Origin: Streptomyces sp. NBC_01255
GTDB taxonomy: Bacteria > Actinomycetota > Actinomycetes > Streptomycetales > Streptomycetaceae
DNA: 64,000 bases
Direction: 5' to 3'
Assembly: GCF_036226445.1 (NCBI RefSeq)
Contig: NZ_CP108474.1
Location: 7,688,001-7,752,000, forward strand
The position numbers were made by a program, and so were the translations under genes. Numbering within the stretch: position 1 is the first letter of the stretch; every line of letters begins with the position of its first letter. Below are positions 25,619 to 34,370 of this stretch, piece after piece. The notes under the pieces are model-generated. The model was given only the letters and a program-made list of their open reading frames with translations. It was not told where the DNA came from and did no database searches.

Positions 25619-26551
25619 ATGTCGACCGTCAGAGCCCCCTCCGTCACCTCGCGCTCCGCCGCCCCGGCCCCATCCGTGGTGGCGCCAGACGATGCGGAGG
25701 CCTCGACGCGACGCGCCGCGCTCGACGGGCTTCCCGCGCCCGTACACCCCACTGCCGTATCCACGGACGACGCCCGTTCCCTGTCCGTCTCGCTCTTCGC
25801 GCGACTGCGGGAGCTGGACGAGGGAACCCCGGAGTACTCCTACGTCCGCAACACCCTGGTGGAGCTCAACCTCAGCCTCGTCAAATTCGCCGCCCGCCGG
25901 TTCAGGAACCGCGCCGAGCCGATGGAGGACATCGTCCAGGTCGGCACGATCGGCCTCATCAAGGCGATCAACCGCTTCGACCCCGGCCGGGGCGTCGACT
26001 TCTCCTCCTTCGCCCTCCCCACGATCACCGGCGAGATGAAGCGCTTCTTCCGCGACACCAGCTGGGCCCTCCACGTCCCACGACGCCTCCAGGAGCTGCG
26101 GATGGACCTGGCGAAGGCCGCCGACACCCTGGAGCAGCGCCTCGGCCACCGCCCCGGCCGGGCCGAGATCGCCACGTACCTCCACCTCACGGAGGAGGAC
26201 GTCACCGAGGGTCAGCTCGCGGCCCACGCCTACGACGCCCGCTCCCTGGACGTACCGGCGAGCGACGAGGACGTCGGCCCCGGGGCGAGCGCCCGGCAGC
26301 TCTCGACGACGGAACCCTTCTACGAGCTGATCGAGTCCCTCATGGCGCTCCGCCCGCTCATCGCCGTGCTCGACGCCCGCGACCGGCGCATCCTCGAACT
26401 CCGCTTCGGCGAGGAACTCACCCAGGCCGAGATCGGCCGCCGCCTCGGCCTCTCCCAGATGCACGTCTCACGCCTGCTCAGCCGCATCCTCGGCGAACTC
26501 AGGAAGGGTCTCCTCCAGGACGGTCCCACGGCGGGCCGGACGGGTGGCTGA
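25619..26551 (+). CDS. SigB/SigF-family RNA polymerase sigma factor
   Basis: 310 residues with a Ser/Ala/Pro-rich N-terminal extension (~60). Region 2 is NLSLVKFAARRFRNRAEPMEDIVQVGTIGLIKAINRFDPGRGVDFSSFALPTITGEMKRFFRD. Region 3 carries VPRRLQELRMDL, and region 4 ELRFGEELTQAEIGRRLGLSQMHVSRLLSRILGELRKGL. These sigma factors govern general, osmotic and developmental stress genes and are held by RsbW-type anti-sigma factors. No anti-sigma gene is adjacent. GAAGGAG precedes the ATG. Confidence 0.93.
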   Translation: MSTVRAPSVTSRSAAPAPSVVAPDDAEASTRRAALDGLPAPVHPTAVSTDDARSLSVSLFARLRELDEGTPEYSYVRNTLVELNLSLVKFAARRFRNRAEPMEDIVQVGTIGLIKAINRFDPGRGVDFSSFALPTITGEMKRFFRDTSWALHVPRRLQELRMDLAKAADTLEQRLGHRPGRAEIATYLHLTEEDVTEGQLAAHAYDARSLDVPASDEDVGPGASARQLSTTEPFYELIESLMALRPLIAVLDARDRRILELRFGEELTQAEIGRRLGLSQMHVSRLLSRILGELRKGLLQDGPTAGRTGG

Positions 26552-26602
26552 CCTCCGCCCACACCGCCCGGCACCCTCGTTCGCGGTGGATGCGGCTCCC
26601 GA

Positions 26603-27472
26603 TCACGCCTGAGTGGACGAGGCGGGGAGCGTGGCGAGTTCGCCCAGGACGCGAGCCGCCGGCGCGGGGTCGACCAGCCACTTCAGGTGGCTGCCCTCCA
26701 GCGTGCGGACGTCGTACGGGTTGTCAGGCGTCAGCTCGTCACCCTCGCGGATCAGGCGGTCCTGGACGGCGAGAGGCAGGCTCGCGTCGTCGGCCAGGCG
26801 GATGTAGGTCTTCGGGACGCGGCCCCACGTCGCGGCCTGCGCCCGGTCGGCGGAGCCGCCGGCGTCCAGGTTCTCGTCGGGCTGGAAGGTGTTCAGGAAC
26901 GTGAGGAACTGCTCGTCGGTGCCGTCGGCGAGGAAGGCAGCCTTGAACGCCGCGAGCGACTCCGGGTTCGCGGTGCGGAAGTTGACGCGGAGCAGGCCGA
27001 GGTCGGCGGGGTTGCCGGCCAGCGCCGACGCGAAGGCGGCGGGGTCGACCGTGGCCATCTCCGGCTCGGCGTAGTAGTCGTTGACGTCGAGGTGGATCGG
27101 GCACCAGGCGGATACGTACACGATGCGGTCGATCAGGTCCGGGCGCGCGTTGGCCGCGGCCGTGACCGTGATGCCGCCCCGGCTGTGGGCGACGAGGATC
27201 ACGGGACCGTTCCGCTTCGCCCGTTCGAGGATCCCGATCAGGTGCGCGACGTTGTCGGCGAGCGTGACGCCCTTGATCGAGCCGGGCGCCTCGGCGAGCC
27301 CGCCGGGGTCCTGCGGTGACTGATAGGCGCGGGTGAACGTCGCCTGGAACCCGTGCCCGGGCAGGTCGACGGCGATCGAACGGTGCCCGAGGAGCCCGAG
27401 TTCGGCCTGAAGGGGAGCGAAGGAGAAGGAGTTCGCGAAGGCTCCGTGAACCAGTACGAAAGTCGGCTGCAT
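26603..27472 (-). CDS. Alpha/beta hydrolase (esterase-like)
   Basis: 289 residues, opening FVLVHGAFANSFSFAPLQAEL, nucleophile elbow VILVAHSRGGITVT (Ser ~101), and late His in LEGSHLKWLVDPAP. This is the salicylate-esterase/hydroxynitrile-lyase-like clade with an extended cap (DVNDYYAEPEMATVDPAAF). It probably cleaves small esters or lactones. It is the last of a leftward set (AhpD-like, GNAT, VOC-cupin, glycosyltransferase), though a 180-bp gap separates it from the glycosyltransferase. Confidence 0.85.
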   Translation of the reverse strand: MQPTFVLVHGAFANSFSFAPLQAELGLLGHRSIAVDLPGHGFQATFTRAYQSPQDPGGLAEAPGSIKGVTLADNVAHLIGILERAKRNGPVILVAHSRGGITVTAAANARPDLIDRIVYVSAWCPIHLDVNDYYAEPEMATVDPAAFASALAGNPADLGLLRVNFRTANPESLAAFKAAFLADGTDEQFLTFLNTFQPDENLDAGGSADRAQAATWGRVPKTYIRLADDASLPLAVQDRLIREGDELTPDNPYDVRTLEGSHLKWLVDPAPAARVLGELATLPASSTQA

Positions 27473-27652
27473 CTGTGTACTCACTTTCCGGCCGCCGTTG
27501 TTCGGCGTGGCCATGGGGCCCCGGCGCGGCGAGCGCACGAGGCAGGGGCTTGCAGGCGGTCCTGCGTGATCAATCCGCGTCCAGCTCACCGCGGGTACTG
27601 ACGTGGCCGTGGTCGGGGGTCCAGCCGTCGGCGACGACGTGGTCCACCGGGC

Positions 27653-28867
27653 TCATCGGCGCGCAGCCTCGTCCGAGTCGAGGAGCAGCTTCGCGGCCAC
27701 CGCCGCCCCGTCGGTGCGGATCGTGCCGGCGACGGCCTTCGCCCGTGCTTCCGTCTCGGGGGCCAGAGCCGTCCTGAGCGCGGCCGACAGGGACTCGAAG
27801 GACGGGGTCGGGCCGTCGTGTGCCGCGCCGATGCCCAGCCCGGCCACGCGGGCGGCCCAGTGCGGCTGGTCCACGAACTGGGGTACCACCACCTGGGGCG
27901 CACCGGCCCGGGCGGCGGTGGTCGTCGTGCCCGCGCCGCCGTGGTGGACGACGGCCGCGACCCGGCGGAACAGTGACTGGTGGTTGACGTCGCCGACGGC
28001 GAAGCAGTCGTCCGAGTCGTCCACCAGGCCCAGGTCCGCCCAGCCACGGGAGACGAGCACGCGGCGGCCCTGCGCGCGGGCCGCCTCGACGGTCGTCCGG
28101 GCGATGTCGCTGGCCGTACCCATCGGCATGCTGCCGAAGCCGACGTACACCGGTGGCGTGCCCGCGTCCAGGAACGTTTCCAGATCGCCGGGGAGGGGGC
28201 GTTCGTCGGGCAGGATCCACGCGCCGGTCTGTACGACGTCGAGGTTCGTCAGCTGCTCCCACGGGCCCAGGACCGGGTCCACCGCCAGCCACGGCCGTTC
28301 GGTGAAGACATGGTCGCGGACGTTGTCCACCGGTGCGAGGCCCAGCGCCGCGCGGTGGGTGTTGAGGGGCTGGAGATACAGGGCGTTGACCTTCTGGGCG
28401 TCGAAGTCCCACAGGGCCTGGTTGTCGGTCGTGCCGGGCGGAACCGGCGGGCCGGGGCGCGGCGAAGGCCGGTAGTGCGCGGAGGGCATCTCGAACGGGT
28501 GGAAGCCCGCGTACACGTAGCGGATGCCCAGCTTCTCGGCCACCGAGCGGGCACCGGCCGGCATCAGACCGCTCGCCACCAGCACGTCACAGCCCTCGGC
28601 CGCCTTGCCGACCGTGTCGAAGTGCGCGGCGACCAGCTCGGCCGCGAACGCGGCCGCGTCCGACGGCGGCGCTCCTGTCCGCAGCGCGCGCACGTCCCGC
28701 CCGAACGGCACCAACTCCGCACCGACACCGGCCAGCAGTTCCGCGAACTCCTCGTCCGGCGGCGCGCACACGCGCACCTCCGCGCCGAGACTCCGCAGCT
28801 GCGCCGCAAGGCCCGCCAGCGGCGCGATGTCGCCGCGCGATCCGTACGCCATCAACAGCACACGCAT
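27653..28867 (-). CDS. GT1 family glycosyltransferase (antibiotic-type)
   Basis: 404 residues. The GT-B N-terminus starts MRVLLMAYGSRGDIAPLAGLAAQLRSLGAEVRVCAPPD. The donor site is HHGGAGTTTTAARAGAPQVVVPQFVDQPHWAARV, with YVGFGSMPM preceding it. This is the GtfA/vancosaminyl-transferase-like group that glycosylates natural products and includes macrolide-inactivating enzymes. No polyketide or peptide synthase is in the window, so resistance or tailoring of an external compound is as likely as biosynthesis. Confidence 0.93.
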   Translation of the reverse strand: MRVLLMAYGSRGDIAPLAGLAAQLRSLGAEVRVCAPPDEEFAELLAGVGAELVPFGRDVRALRTGAPPSDAAAFAAELVAAHFDTVGKAAEGCDVLVASGLMPAGARSVAEKLGIRYVYAGFHPFEMPSAHYRPSPRPGPPVPPGTTDNQALWDFDAQKVNALYLQPLNTHRAALGLAPVDNVRDHVFTERPWLAVDPVLGPWEQLTNLDVVQTGAWILPDERPLPGDLETFLDAGTPPVYVGFGSMPMGTASDIARTTVEAARAQGRRVLVSRGWADLGLVDDSDDCFAVGDVNHQSLFRRVAAVVHHGGAGTTTTAARAGAPQVVVPQFVDQPHWAARVAGLGIGAAHDGPTPSFESLSAALRTALAPETEARAKAVAGTIRTDGAAVAAKLLLDSDEAARR

Positions 28868-28966
28868 GTCGTGATTCTCATTTCTGTTCCGTGGGTGCCG
28901 GCCTCGGCAGGCAATGGTGCGGCAGGAGCCGGTCTTCCGAGTCTGCCTCAGACCCCTGGGGCGGTT

Positions 28967-29758
28967 CTACCGGGCCCAGGGCAGTTCACGGGCGCCCTCG
29001 GTGCCGGGTACGGAGGCGACCCCGTCGGCGGGCATCGAGACGTGAGCCGTGGCCTGTTCCGGTGCGTGGATCCGGCGGAGCCGGTCCGGCGGCAGGATGA
29101 GGGTCTGGCCGGCCGTGACCTTCTCCGTACGGCCGCGACAGCTCACCTCCAGCGAGCCCGCGGTGACCGTCCAGACCTGCTCACGGCTGATGGAGTGCTC
29201 GGGGCCGGTGGCGCCGGCGTCCATCGTGACCGTCCAGGTGCTGAGTTCGGTGCTGCCGCGGCTGGGGGCCGCCAGGCCGGCCATGGTGGCGTTCGGGGAG
29301 ACGGTGATGTGGTCCGCGGTGGGAGTGATCACGATCGCGGCGGCGCTCTCGTCGTCGTCGGCCGGATCGGCGGCGTCGGAGGCGGCCGCCCATTCGACGA
29401 GCTGGACGACGACGCCGTTCGGGTCGGTCAGCTGGAACAACCGCTCGCCCCACGGCTCTTCGCGCAGCGGCATCGTGATGGGGGCGCCCGCCGCGCGCAG
29501 CCGGGCTTCCTCCGCCGCGAGGTCGGTGACGGTGAGCGCCAGGATCAGCCCGGCCGCCCGCTGGTCGCGCTGCTCGGGCGGAAGGACGGCGGTGCCGCGG
29601 CGGAGCAGGACGACGTCGACGGCGCCGTCCCCGCGCGTCAGGGACACGAAGCCGTCGTCAGCCATGGCCACCGCGTAGCCGAGGTGGCCGCACAGGAACT
29701 CGCGGGACGCGTCCACGTCGGCGACGGTCAGGGAGAGGGTGGAAGAGGAGACGTTCAT
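28967..29758 (-). CDS. VOC (glyoxalase) - cupin fusion protein
   Basis: 263 residues. Residues 1-~125 form a VOC repeat pair (STLSLTVADVDASREFLCGHLGYA, LALTVTDLAAEEARLRAAGAP, ERLFQLTDPNGVVVQLVEW). Residues ~145-263 form a cupin barrel (TWTVTMDAGATGPEHSISREQVWTVTAGSLEVSCRGRTEKVTAGQTLILPP). The cupin metal site appears partial (H in PEHS, E in REQVW, H in ATAHVS). An enzyme or binding role toward one small molecule is likely. ATG 29758 follows GGAAGAGGAGA-like purines read on this strand. Confidence 0.85.
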   Translation of the reverse strand: MNVSSSTLSLTVADVDASREFLCGHLGYAVAMADDGFVSLTRGDGAVDVVLLRRGTAVLPPEQRDQRAAGLILALTVTDLAAEEARLRAAGAPITMPLREEPWGERLFQLTDPNGVVVQLVEWAAASDAADPADDDESAAAIVITPTADHITVSPNATMAGLAAPSRGSTELSTWTVTMDAGATGPEHSISREQVWTVTAGSLEVSCRGRTEKVTAGQTLILPPDRLRRIHAPEQATAHVSMPADGVASVPGTEGARELPWAR

Positions 29759-29810
29759 GACGCACCTTCGCAAAATGAGTGAGGGCGGGAGGGAGGGAGA
29801 TGGATACGGA

Positions 29811-30830
29811 TCACGTCGCGGACACGTCGAGCTGGAACTCGCGCGTGCGCCGGTAGGAGCGGAACCCCAGGCGGTGGTTGACCGCCAGCATGTGGACGTT
29901 GTCGTCGGCGTTGTCCGTCTCGATCTCGATGACGCCGGGGTACTCGGCGCGCAGCCGGCGCACCATGGCGGCCTTGACCCACAACCCCAGCCCGTGGCCG
30001 CGGTGTTCGGGAACGACCGCCGTGTCGTACTGCTGGACCCGCGGCGCCGCTCCCTGGGGGATCAGGATCTCGGTGTAGCCGGCCATGGTGCCGTCGTCGT
30101 GGACCGCGGCGACGGTCAGCAGCGTGTCCCCGCGGTCGGCGACCACCGCCGCCATGGCGCGAACGCGGTCCGCGTCCCACGCCACACTGCCGTAGTCCAG
30201 GTCTCCGACGGGCATGTCGTTCATCGCGTTCTTGGCCGCGGCGAAGGCGGCGGCGAGGGTGTCGGGAACCGTTCCGGTCCAGCCGGTCAGCCGGTAGCCG
30301 GGGTGCTCGGCATCGGCGATCCGGAGCAGGTCGGACCGGTCCGTCTCGTCGCTCCCTACGAGGCGCAGCAAGAGGTGATCCAAGGTGAGTGCCCGGCGGA
30401 AACCCCACCGTTCGCTGAAGGCTTCGCCCGGACCGTCGGCCGCGGCCGTGGCGACCAGGCTGCGCCGGTTCTCGGTGCGGCAGGCTTCCACGACCGCCGA
30501 CAGCAGGAGGGAGCCGGCTCCCAGGCGGCGGTGTGCGGGGTCGACGTGGAGGTCCAGTTCGGCCAGGTGCTCCTGGCCGGGGGAGGTGAACACCCGCAGG
30601 CCGGCGACTCCGGCCGGGGTGCCGTCCGCACCGGTGGCCAGCCAGGTCAGCCGGTGGCTGCCCAGAGCGGGCCGGGTGAGCTGGGCGTGGATCTGTCCGG
30701 GGTCGGGGGCCGGTACTCCGGGCAGGTCGTGGGTCATCGAGGCCGCGACGACCTGATGCCACGCGAGGGCGTCGGCTGCCGAAACGGTCTGGATCTGGTG
30801 AACGTCCACTGATGAGGACAAAGCGATCAC
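29811..30830 (-). CDS. Tandem GNAT acetyltransferase
   Basis: 339 residues with two GNAT folds in a row. The N-terminal copy has LDLHVDPAHRRLGAGSLLLSAVVEAC, the C-terminal copy DTAVVPEHRGHGLGLWVKAAMVRRL and NADDNVHMLAVNHRLGF. The architecture is shared with mycothiol synthase and several antibiotic-modifying acetyltransferases, where often only one half is active. It starts 6 bp after the AhpD-like gene stop, so the two are cotranscribed. Confidence 0.88.
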   Translation of the reverse strand: MIALSSSVDVHQIQTVSAADALAWHQVVAASMTHDLPGVPAPDPGQIHAQLTRPALGSHRLTWLATGADGTPAGVAGLRVFTSPGQEHLAELDLHVDPAHRRLGAGSLLLSAVVEACRTENRRSLVATAAADGPGEAFSERWGFRRALTLDHLLLRLVGSDETDRSDLLRIADAEHPGYRLTGWTGTVPDTLAAAFAAAKNAMNDMPVGDLDYGSVAWDADRVRAMAAVVADRGDTLLTVAAVHDDGTMAGYTEILIPQGAAPRVQQYDTAVVPEHRGHGLGLWVKAAMVRRLRAEYPGVIEIETDNADDNVHMLAVNHRLGFRSYRRTREFQLDVSAT

Positions 30831-30836
30831 GTTCCT

Positions 30837-31394
30837 TCAGTCGGTGTGGCGCACGAGCGGCCAGTCGATGTCGACACGGGCCGCCGTGGCGAGGTAGTCG
30901 GTGAACACGTTGAGAGCGACATGGGCGACGACCTCGACGATCTGCCCGTCGGACAGCCCGGCGCGCCGGGCCGCGGCCAGCTGCTCGTCCGTCACCGTTC
31001 CGCGGTCACGGACCAGCACGGCGGCCAGATCGAGGACAGCGGCGGCCCAGGGGTCGTCGGCCTTGCCCCGGCGGGCGTTGCTGGCCTCGGCCGCACTCAG
31101 CCCGGCAGTCCTGGTCCCGCGGAACGTATGCACGGACAGGCAGTAGTCGGACCCGTTCTCCTGCGCCACCAGCAACGCGATGCTCTCGCGCACCTGTGCC
31201 GACAGGGTTCCCTCCGCGCTCAGGGCGGTGACGACGCCCACGTACCCCTTCAGTACGGTCGGGCTGTTGGCCATCACCCTGGCCAGGTTGGGGACGACCC
31301 CCAGGGCCTGGTGCGTGGCAGTGAACAGAGCTGCGGTCTCACCGGTCGCTGTCTCCGGTTCGACGCTGTGGAGTGCTTGCATGCCGGTAACCAT
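30837..31394 (-). CDS. Carboxymuconolactone decarboxylase/AhpD-like protein
   Basis: 185 residues (ATG 31394; ATG 31382 also possible). The helical AhpD fold with QVRESIALLVAQENGSDYCLSVHTFRGTRTAGLS contains the C-x-x-x-H part of the peroxidase motif but lacks the first cysteine of the usual CxxC (Y precedes). It may be an alkylhydroperoxidase-like or lactone-handling protein. It heads the leftward operon and is divergent from the SARP regulator, with ~70 bp between starts for shared control. Confidence 0.88.
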   Translation of the reverse strand: MVTGMQALHSVEPETATGETAALFTATHQALGVVPNLARVMANSPTVLKGYVGVVTALSAEGTLSAQVRESIALLVAQENGSDYCLSVHTFRGTRTAGLSAAEASNARRGKADDPWAAAVLDLAAVLVRDRGTVTDEQLAAARRAGLSDGQIVEVVAHVALNVFTDYLATAARVDIDWPLVRHTD

Positions 31395-31462
31395 GCCGGT
31401 TGATCTTGATACATTCCCGATGCTTCTTCGATGCACGCGCCGGCGACCCCTGGAGTGACGGC

Positions 31463-34366
31463 ATGCGGTTCACGATCCTCGGCCCGGTGGAGGCCGTGGC
31501 TCCCGGTTCGGACGCGCCAGGCCTGGCACCCCGCCATCGCGCGGTGCTCGCCTACCTGTTGCTGCATGCCGGGGTCGCGATCAGTACGGATCGCCTGATC
31601 GACGCGATGTGGGGGCCGCTGCCGCCGGATTCCGCCCGCGCGCAGATCCAGACCACGATCGCCGCGATCCGACGGATGCTGCGCGCCTCGGAAGCCGACC
31701 GGATGCTGGCCACCCGGCCGGCCGGGTACGTGATCACCCCCGAGCCGGGGCAACTCGATCTGGACGAGTTCACCAGCCTGCTCGCCAAGGCACCGGCCGC
31801 CTCCGACGACCCGGCCGACACCGCGGACGGGATACGTACCGCGCTGGCGCTGTGGCGGGGAGAGCCACTGGCCGACATCACCGCCCACTACGTCCAGAGC
31901 GCCAGAGCACGTCTGAACGGGCAGCTGCTGACCGCCGTCGAGCGGCTGGCCGAGGTGGAACTGGCCCGGGGGCGGCACGACGACCTCATCGACGAACTGT
32001 CCGTCCACGCGGCGGCCAACCCCTTGCGGGAACGGCTCTGCTGCCAGCTGATGCTCGCCCTGCACCGCGCCGGACGTCAGACCGACGCGCTGCAAACGGC
32101 AAGAACCTTCCGGGCGACCCTGGCCGAAGAGCAGGGGCTGGACCCCGGCCACGCGTTCACCAAGCTCGAAGAGGACATCCTGCGGGACGCCCCCGATCTG
32201 CGGCCGCCGGTGGTCACCGCGCCGGCGAAGCCGCAGGGGATCAACTTCCTGCCGTACGACGTCCCGGACTTCACCGGACGCGAAGGCGAGCTCGACGGGC
32301 TGATCCGCCTGTGGTCGGGCAACAGCGGCGGCGTCGTGACGATTTCGGCGATCGACGGGATGGCCGGGGTCGGCAAGACGACGCTCGCCGTCCACGCGGG
32401 GCACCGGCTCGCCGAGCAGTTCCCGGACGGACAGCTCTTCGTCGACCTGCAGGCGCACACCGCCGGCCAGGCGCCGCTCGACGCCGGCGCCGCGCTCGAG
32501 GTCCTCCTGGGCCAACTCGGCGTGCCCGCCCAGCAGATACCCGCGTCGGTCGCCGATCGCGCCGCGCTGTGGCGGTCCGAACTCTCCGGCCGCCGCGTGC
32601 TGGCCGTGCTGGACAACGCCCTCGGCGCCGACCAGGTACGCCAGTTGCTGCCCGGAGCCTCCCGCACCCTCGTCCTGATCACCAGCCGCCGACGGCTGAC
32701 CGACCTGGACGGGGCGCACGCCCTGTCCTTGGACGTGCTGCCCGCCGCGGACGCGGTAGAGTTGTTCACGGCGATCGTCGGCGCACGGGCGGACGCCGAA
32801 CCCCTGGCCGTCCTCGACGTCCTGCAGTTGTGCGGATTCCTGCCGCTGGCCGTCCGCATCGCCGCCGCCCGCCTGCACCATCGCCCCCGCTGGACCGTCG
32901 CCTACCTGGCCGACCGGCTCCGCGACCAGCGCCGGAGACTCGCCGAGCTGGCCACCTCGGAGCGCGGAGTGGCAGCGGCGTTCACGCTGTCCTACGAGCA
33001 GCTGACTCCGGATCAGCAGCGCATGTTCCGGCTCCTGGGGCTCCAGCCGGGCCGTGACGTCAGCGCCGAGGCGGCAGCCGCGCTGGCGGACCTCTCGCTC
33101 GACGAGGCCGAGACACTCCTGGAAGACCTCCTGGACGCCCACGTCCTGACTCAGCATCAGCTCGGCCGTTACACCTTCCACGACCTGCTGCGCGAACACG
33201 CCCTCGCCACCGCGGCCGCCCAGGACCCCCTCGACGCCCGGCGCGAGGCCCTCGGCCGACTGTTCCACCACTATCTCCACACCGCGAGCACGGCCATCGA
33301 CCACCTCTACCCCCAGGGCAAGAACCGCAGGCCGCGCATCCCCGCACCGGACACCCCGTCCTACCCCCCGCAGGACGAGGCCGAGGCGATCACCTGGCTG
33401 GACAGCGAACGCGCGAACCTCATGGCGGTCGGCCAGTACGCGGCCGAGCTCGACTGGCTCCCCCGCACCACCAGCCAACTGGCCGCCACCTTGCACCGCT
33501 ATCTGCTGGGCCACGCGCACCAGGCCGACGCGCTGGCCCTCCACGGCCTGGCACTGCGCGCCGGCCGCCGGAGCGGCGACACAGCCGCCGAAGCACGTAC
33601 GCTCCTCGACCTCGGCGAGGTGTACTACTGGTGGCACGGCGCCTACGAGAAAGCGGACGAGCACTACCGGCACGCCCTGGACCTCGCGCGCGGGATCGGC
33701 GACCAGGGTGCCGAGGCCCGCGCACTGCAGAACCTCGGCACCTTGTCCACGCGACTGCGTGCGTACGACCAGGCCCACGACCACTGCGCGCGGTCCCTCG
33801 TGCTCTTCCGCGAGCTCGGCGACCGCGCCGGCGAAGCCAGATGCCTGACCGACCTCGGCATCCTCCACGAACGCCGAGGTCGGTACGAGGACGCCCACGA
33901 GCACCATCGGCAGGCGCTGCACGTGCACCGCGAGACGGGATCCCGCATCGGCGAGACCGTCGTACTGAACAACATCGGGCTGCTGTACCAACGGCAAGGC
34001 GCCTACGACGAGGCCCGGCGCCATCACCGCCAGGCCCTGGAGCTGAGCCGCAGGTTCGACTTCCCCGGAGACGAGGCCGAGTCGCTCAACGCCCTTGCGG
34101 AAGCCGCCCGGTCCCTGGGCGACCTCGCCCAGGCCGCGGCCGAACACGACAACGCGCTGACCCTCGCCCGCGAGTGCAGCTACCGTCCCGAGCAGGCCCG
34201 CGCCCATGACGGCCTGGCGCACGTCCACCGCGACCTCGGCCGCATCGACCTCGCCCACGACCACGCCCGACAGGCCCTCGATCTCTACACCGTCCTCGCC
34301 GTGCCCGAGGCCGACGAGATCCGCACCTTTCTCACCGGGCTGCCGCCGATCGCGAACGAGCCGTGA
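31463..34366 (+). CDS. AfsR/SARP family regulator (BTAD, NB-ARC, TPR)
   Basis: 967 residues. An OmpR-type winged helix (~1-95, MRFTILGPVEAV, YLLLHAGVAISTDRLIDAMW) and BTAD (~100-245) are followed by an NB-ARC ATPase. That has P-loop GMAGVGKTTLAVH at ~299-311, Walker B-like LAVLDNALGADQ and the sensor ITSRRRL. A TPR array (~640-950) repeats motifs such as EARALQNLGTLSTRL and EARCLTDLGILHERRGRYEDAHEHHRQAL. SARPs activate biosynthetic or metabolic operons; ATP binding and TPR contacts gate activity. The divergent AhpD-led operon is the obvious target. GGAG precedes ATG 31463. Confidence 0.95.
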   Translation: MRFTILGPVEAVAPGSDAPGLAPRHRAVLAYLLLHAGVAISTDRLIDAMWGPLPPDSARAQIQTTIAAIRRMLRASEADRMLATRPAGYVITPEPGQLDLDEFTSLLAKAPAASDDPADTADGIRTALALWRGEPLADITAHYVQSARARLNGQLLTAVERLAEVELARGRHDDLIDELSVHAAANPLRERLCCQLMLALHRAGRQTDALQTARTFRATLAEEQGLDPGHAFTKLEEDILRDAPDLRPPVVTAPAKPQGINFLPYDVPDFTGREGELDGLIRLWSGNSGGVVTISAIDGMAGVGKTTLAVHAGHRLAEQFPDGQLFVDLQAHTAGQAPLDAGAALEVLLGQLGVPAQQIPASVADRAALWRSELSGRRVLAVLDNALGADQVRQLLPGASRTLVLITSRRRLTDLDGAHALSLDVLPAADAVELFTAIVGARADAEPLAVLDVLQLCGFLPLAVRIAAARLHHRPRWTVAYLADRLRDQRRRLAELATSERGVAAAFTLSYEQLTPDQQRMFRLLGLQPGRDVSAEAAAALADLSLDEAETLLEDLLDAHVLTQHQLGRYTFHDLLREHALATAAAQDPLDARREALGRLFHHYLHTASTAIDHLYPQGKNRRPRIPAPDTPSYPPQDEAEAITWLDSERANLMAVGQYAAELDWLPRTTSQLAATLHRYLLGHAHQADALALHGLALRAGRRSGDTAAEARTLLDLGEVYYWWHGAYEKADEHYRHALDLARGIGDQGAEARALQNLGTLSTRLRAYDQAHDHCARSLVLFRELGDRAGEARCLTDLGILHERRGRYEDAHEHHRQALHVHRETGSRIGETVVLNNIGLLYQRQGAYDEARRHHRQALELSRRFDFPGDEAESLNALAEAARSLGDLAQAAAEHDNALTLARECSYRPEQARAHDGLAHVHRDLGRIDLAHDHARQALDLYTVLAVPEADEIRTFLTGLPPIANEP

Positions 34367-34370
34367 TGAG

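Noticed and set aside
26603..34366. Antibiotic biosynthetic gene cluster
   Set aside because: Only tailoring-type genes and a SARP; no polyketide, peptide, terpene or other core synthase is in the window.
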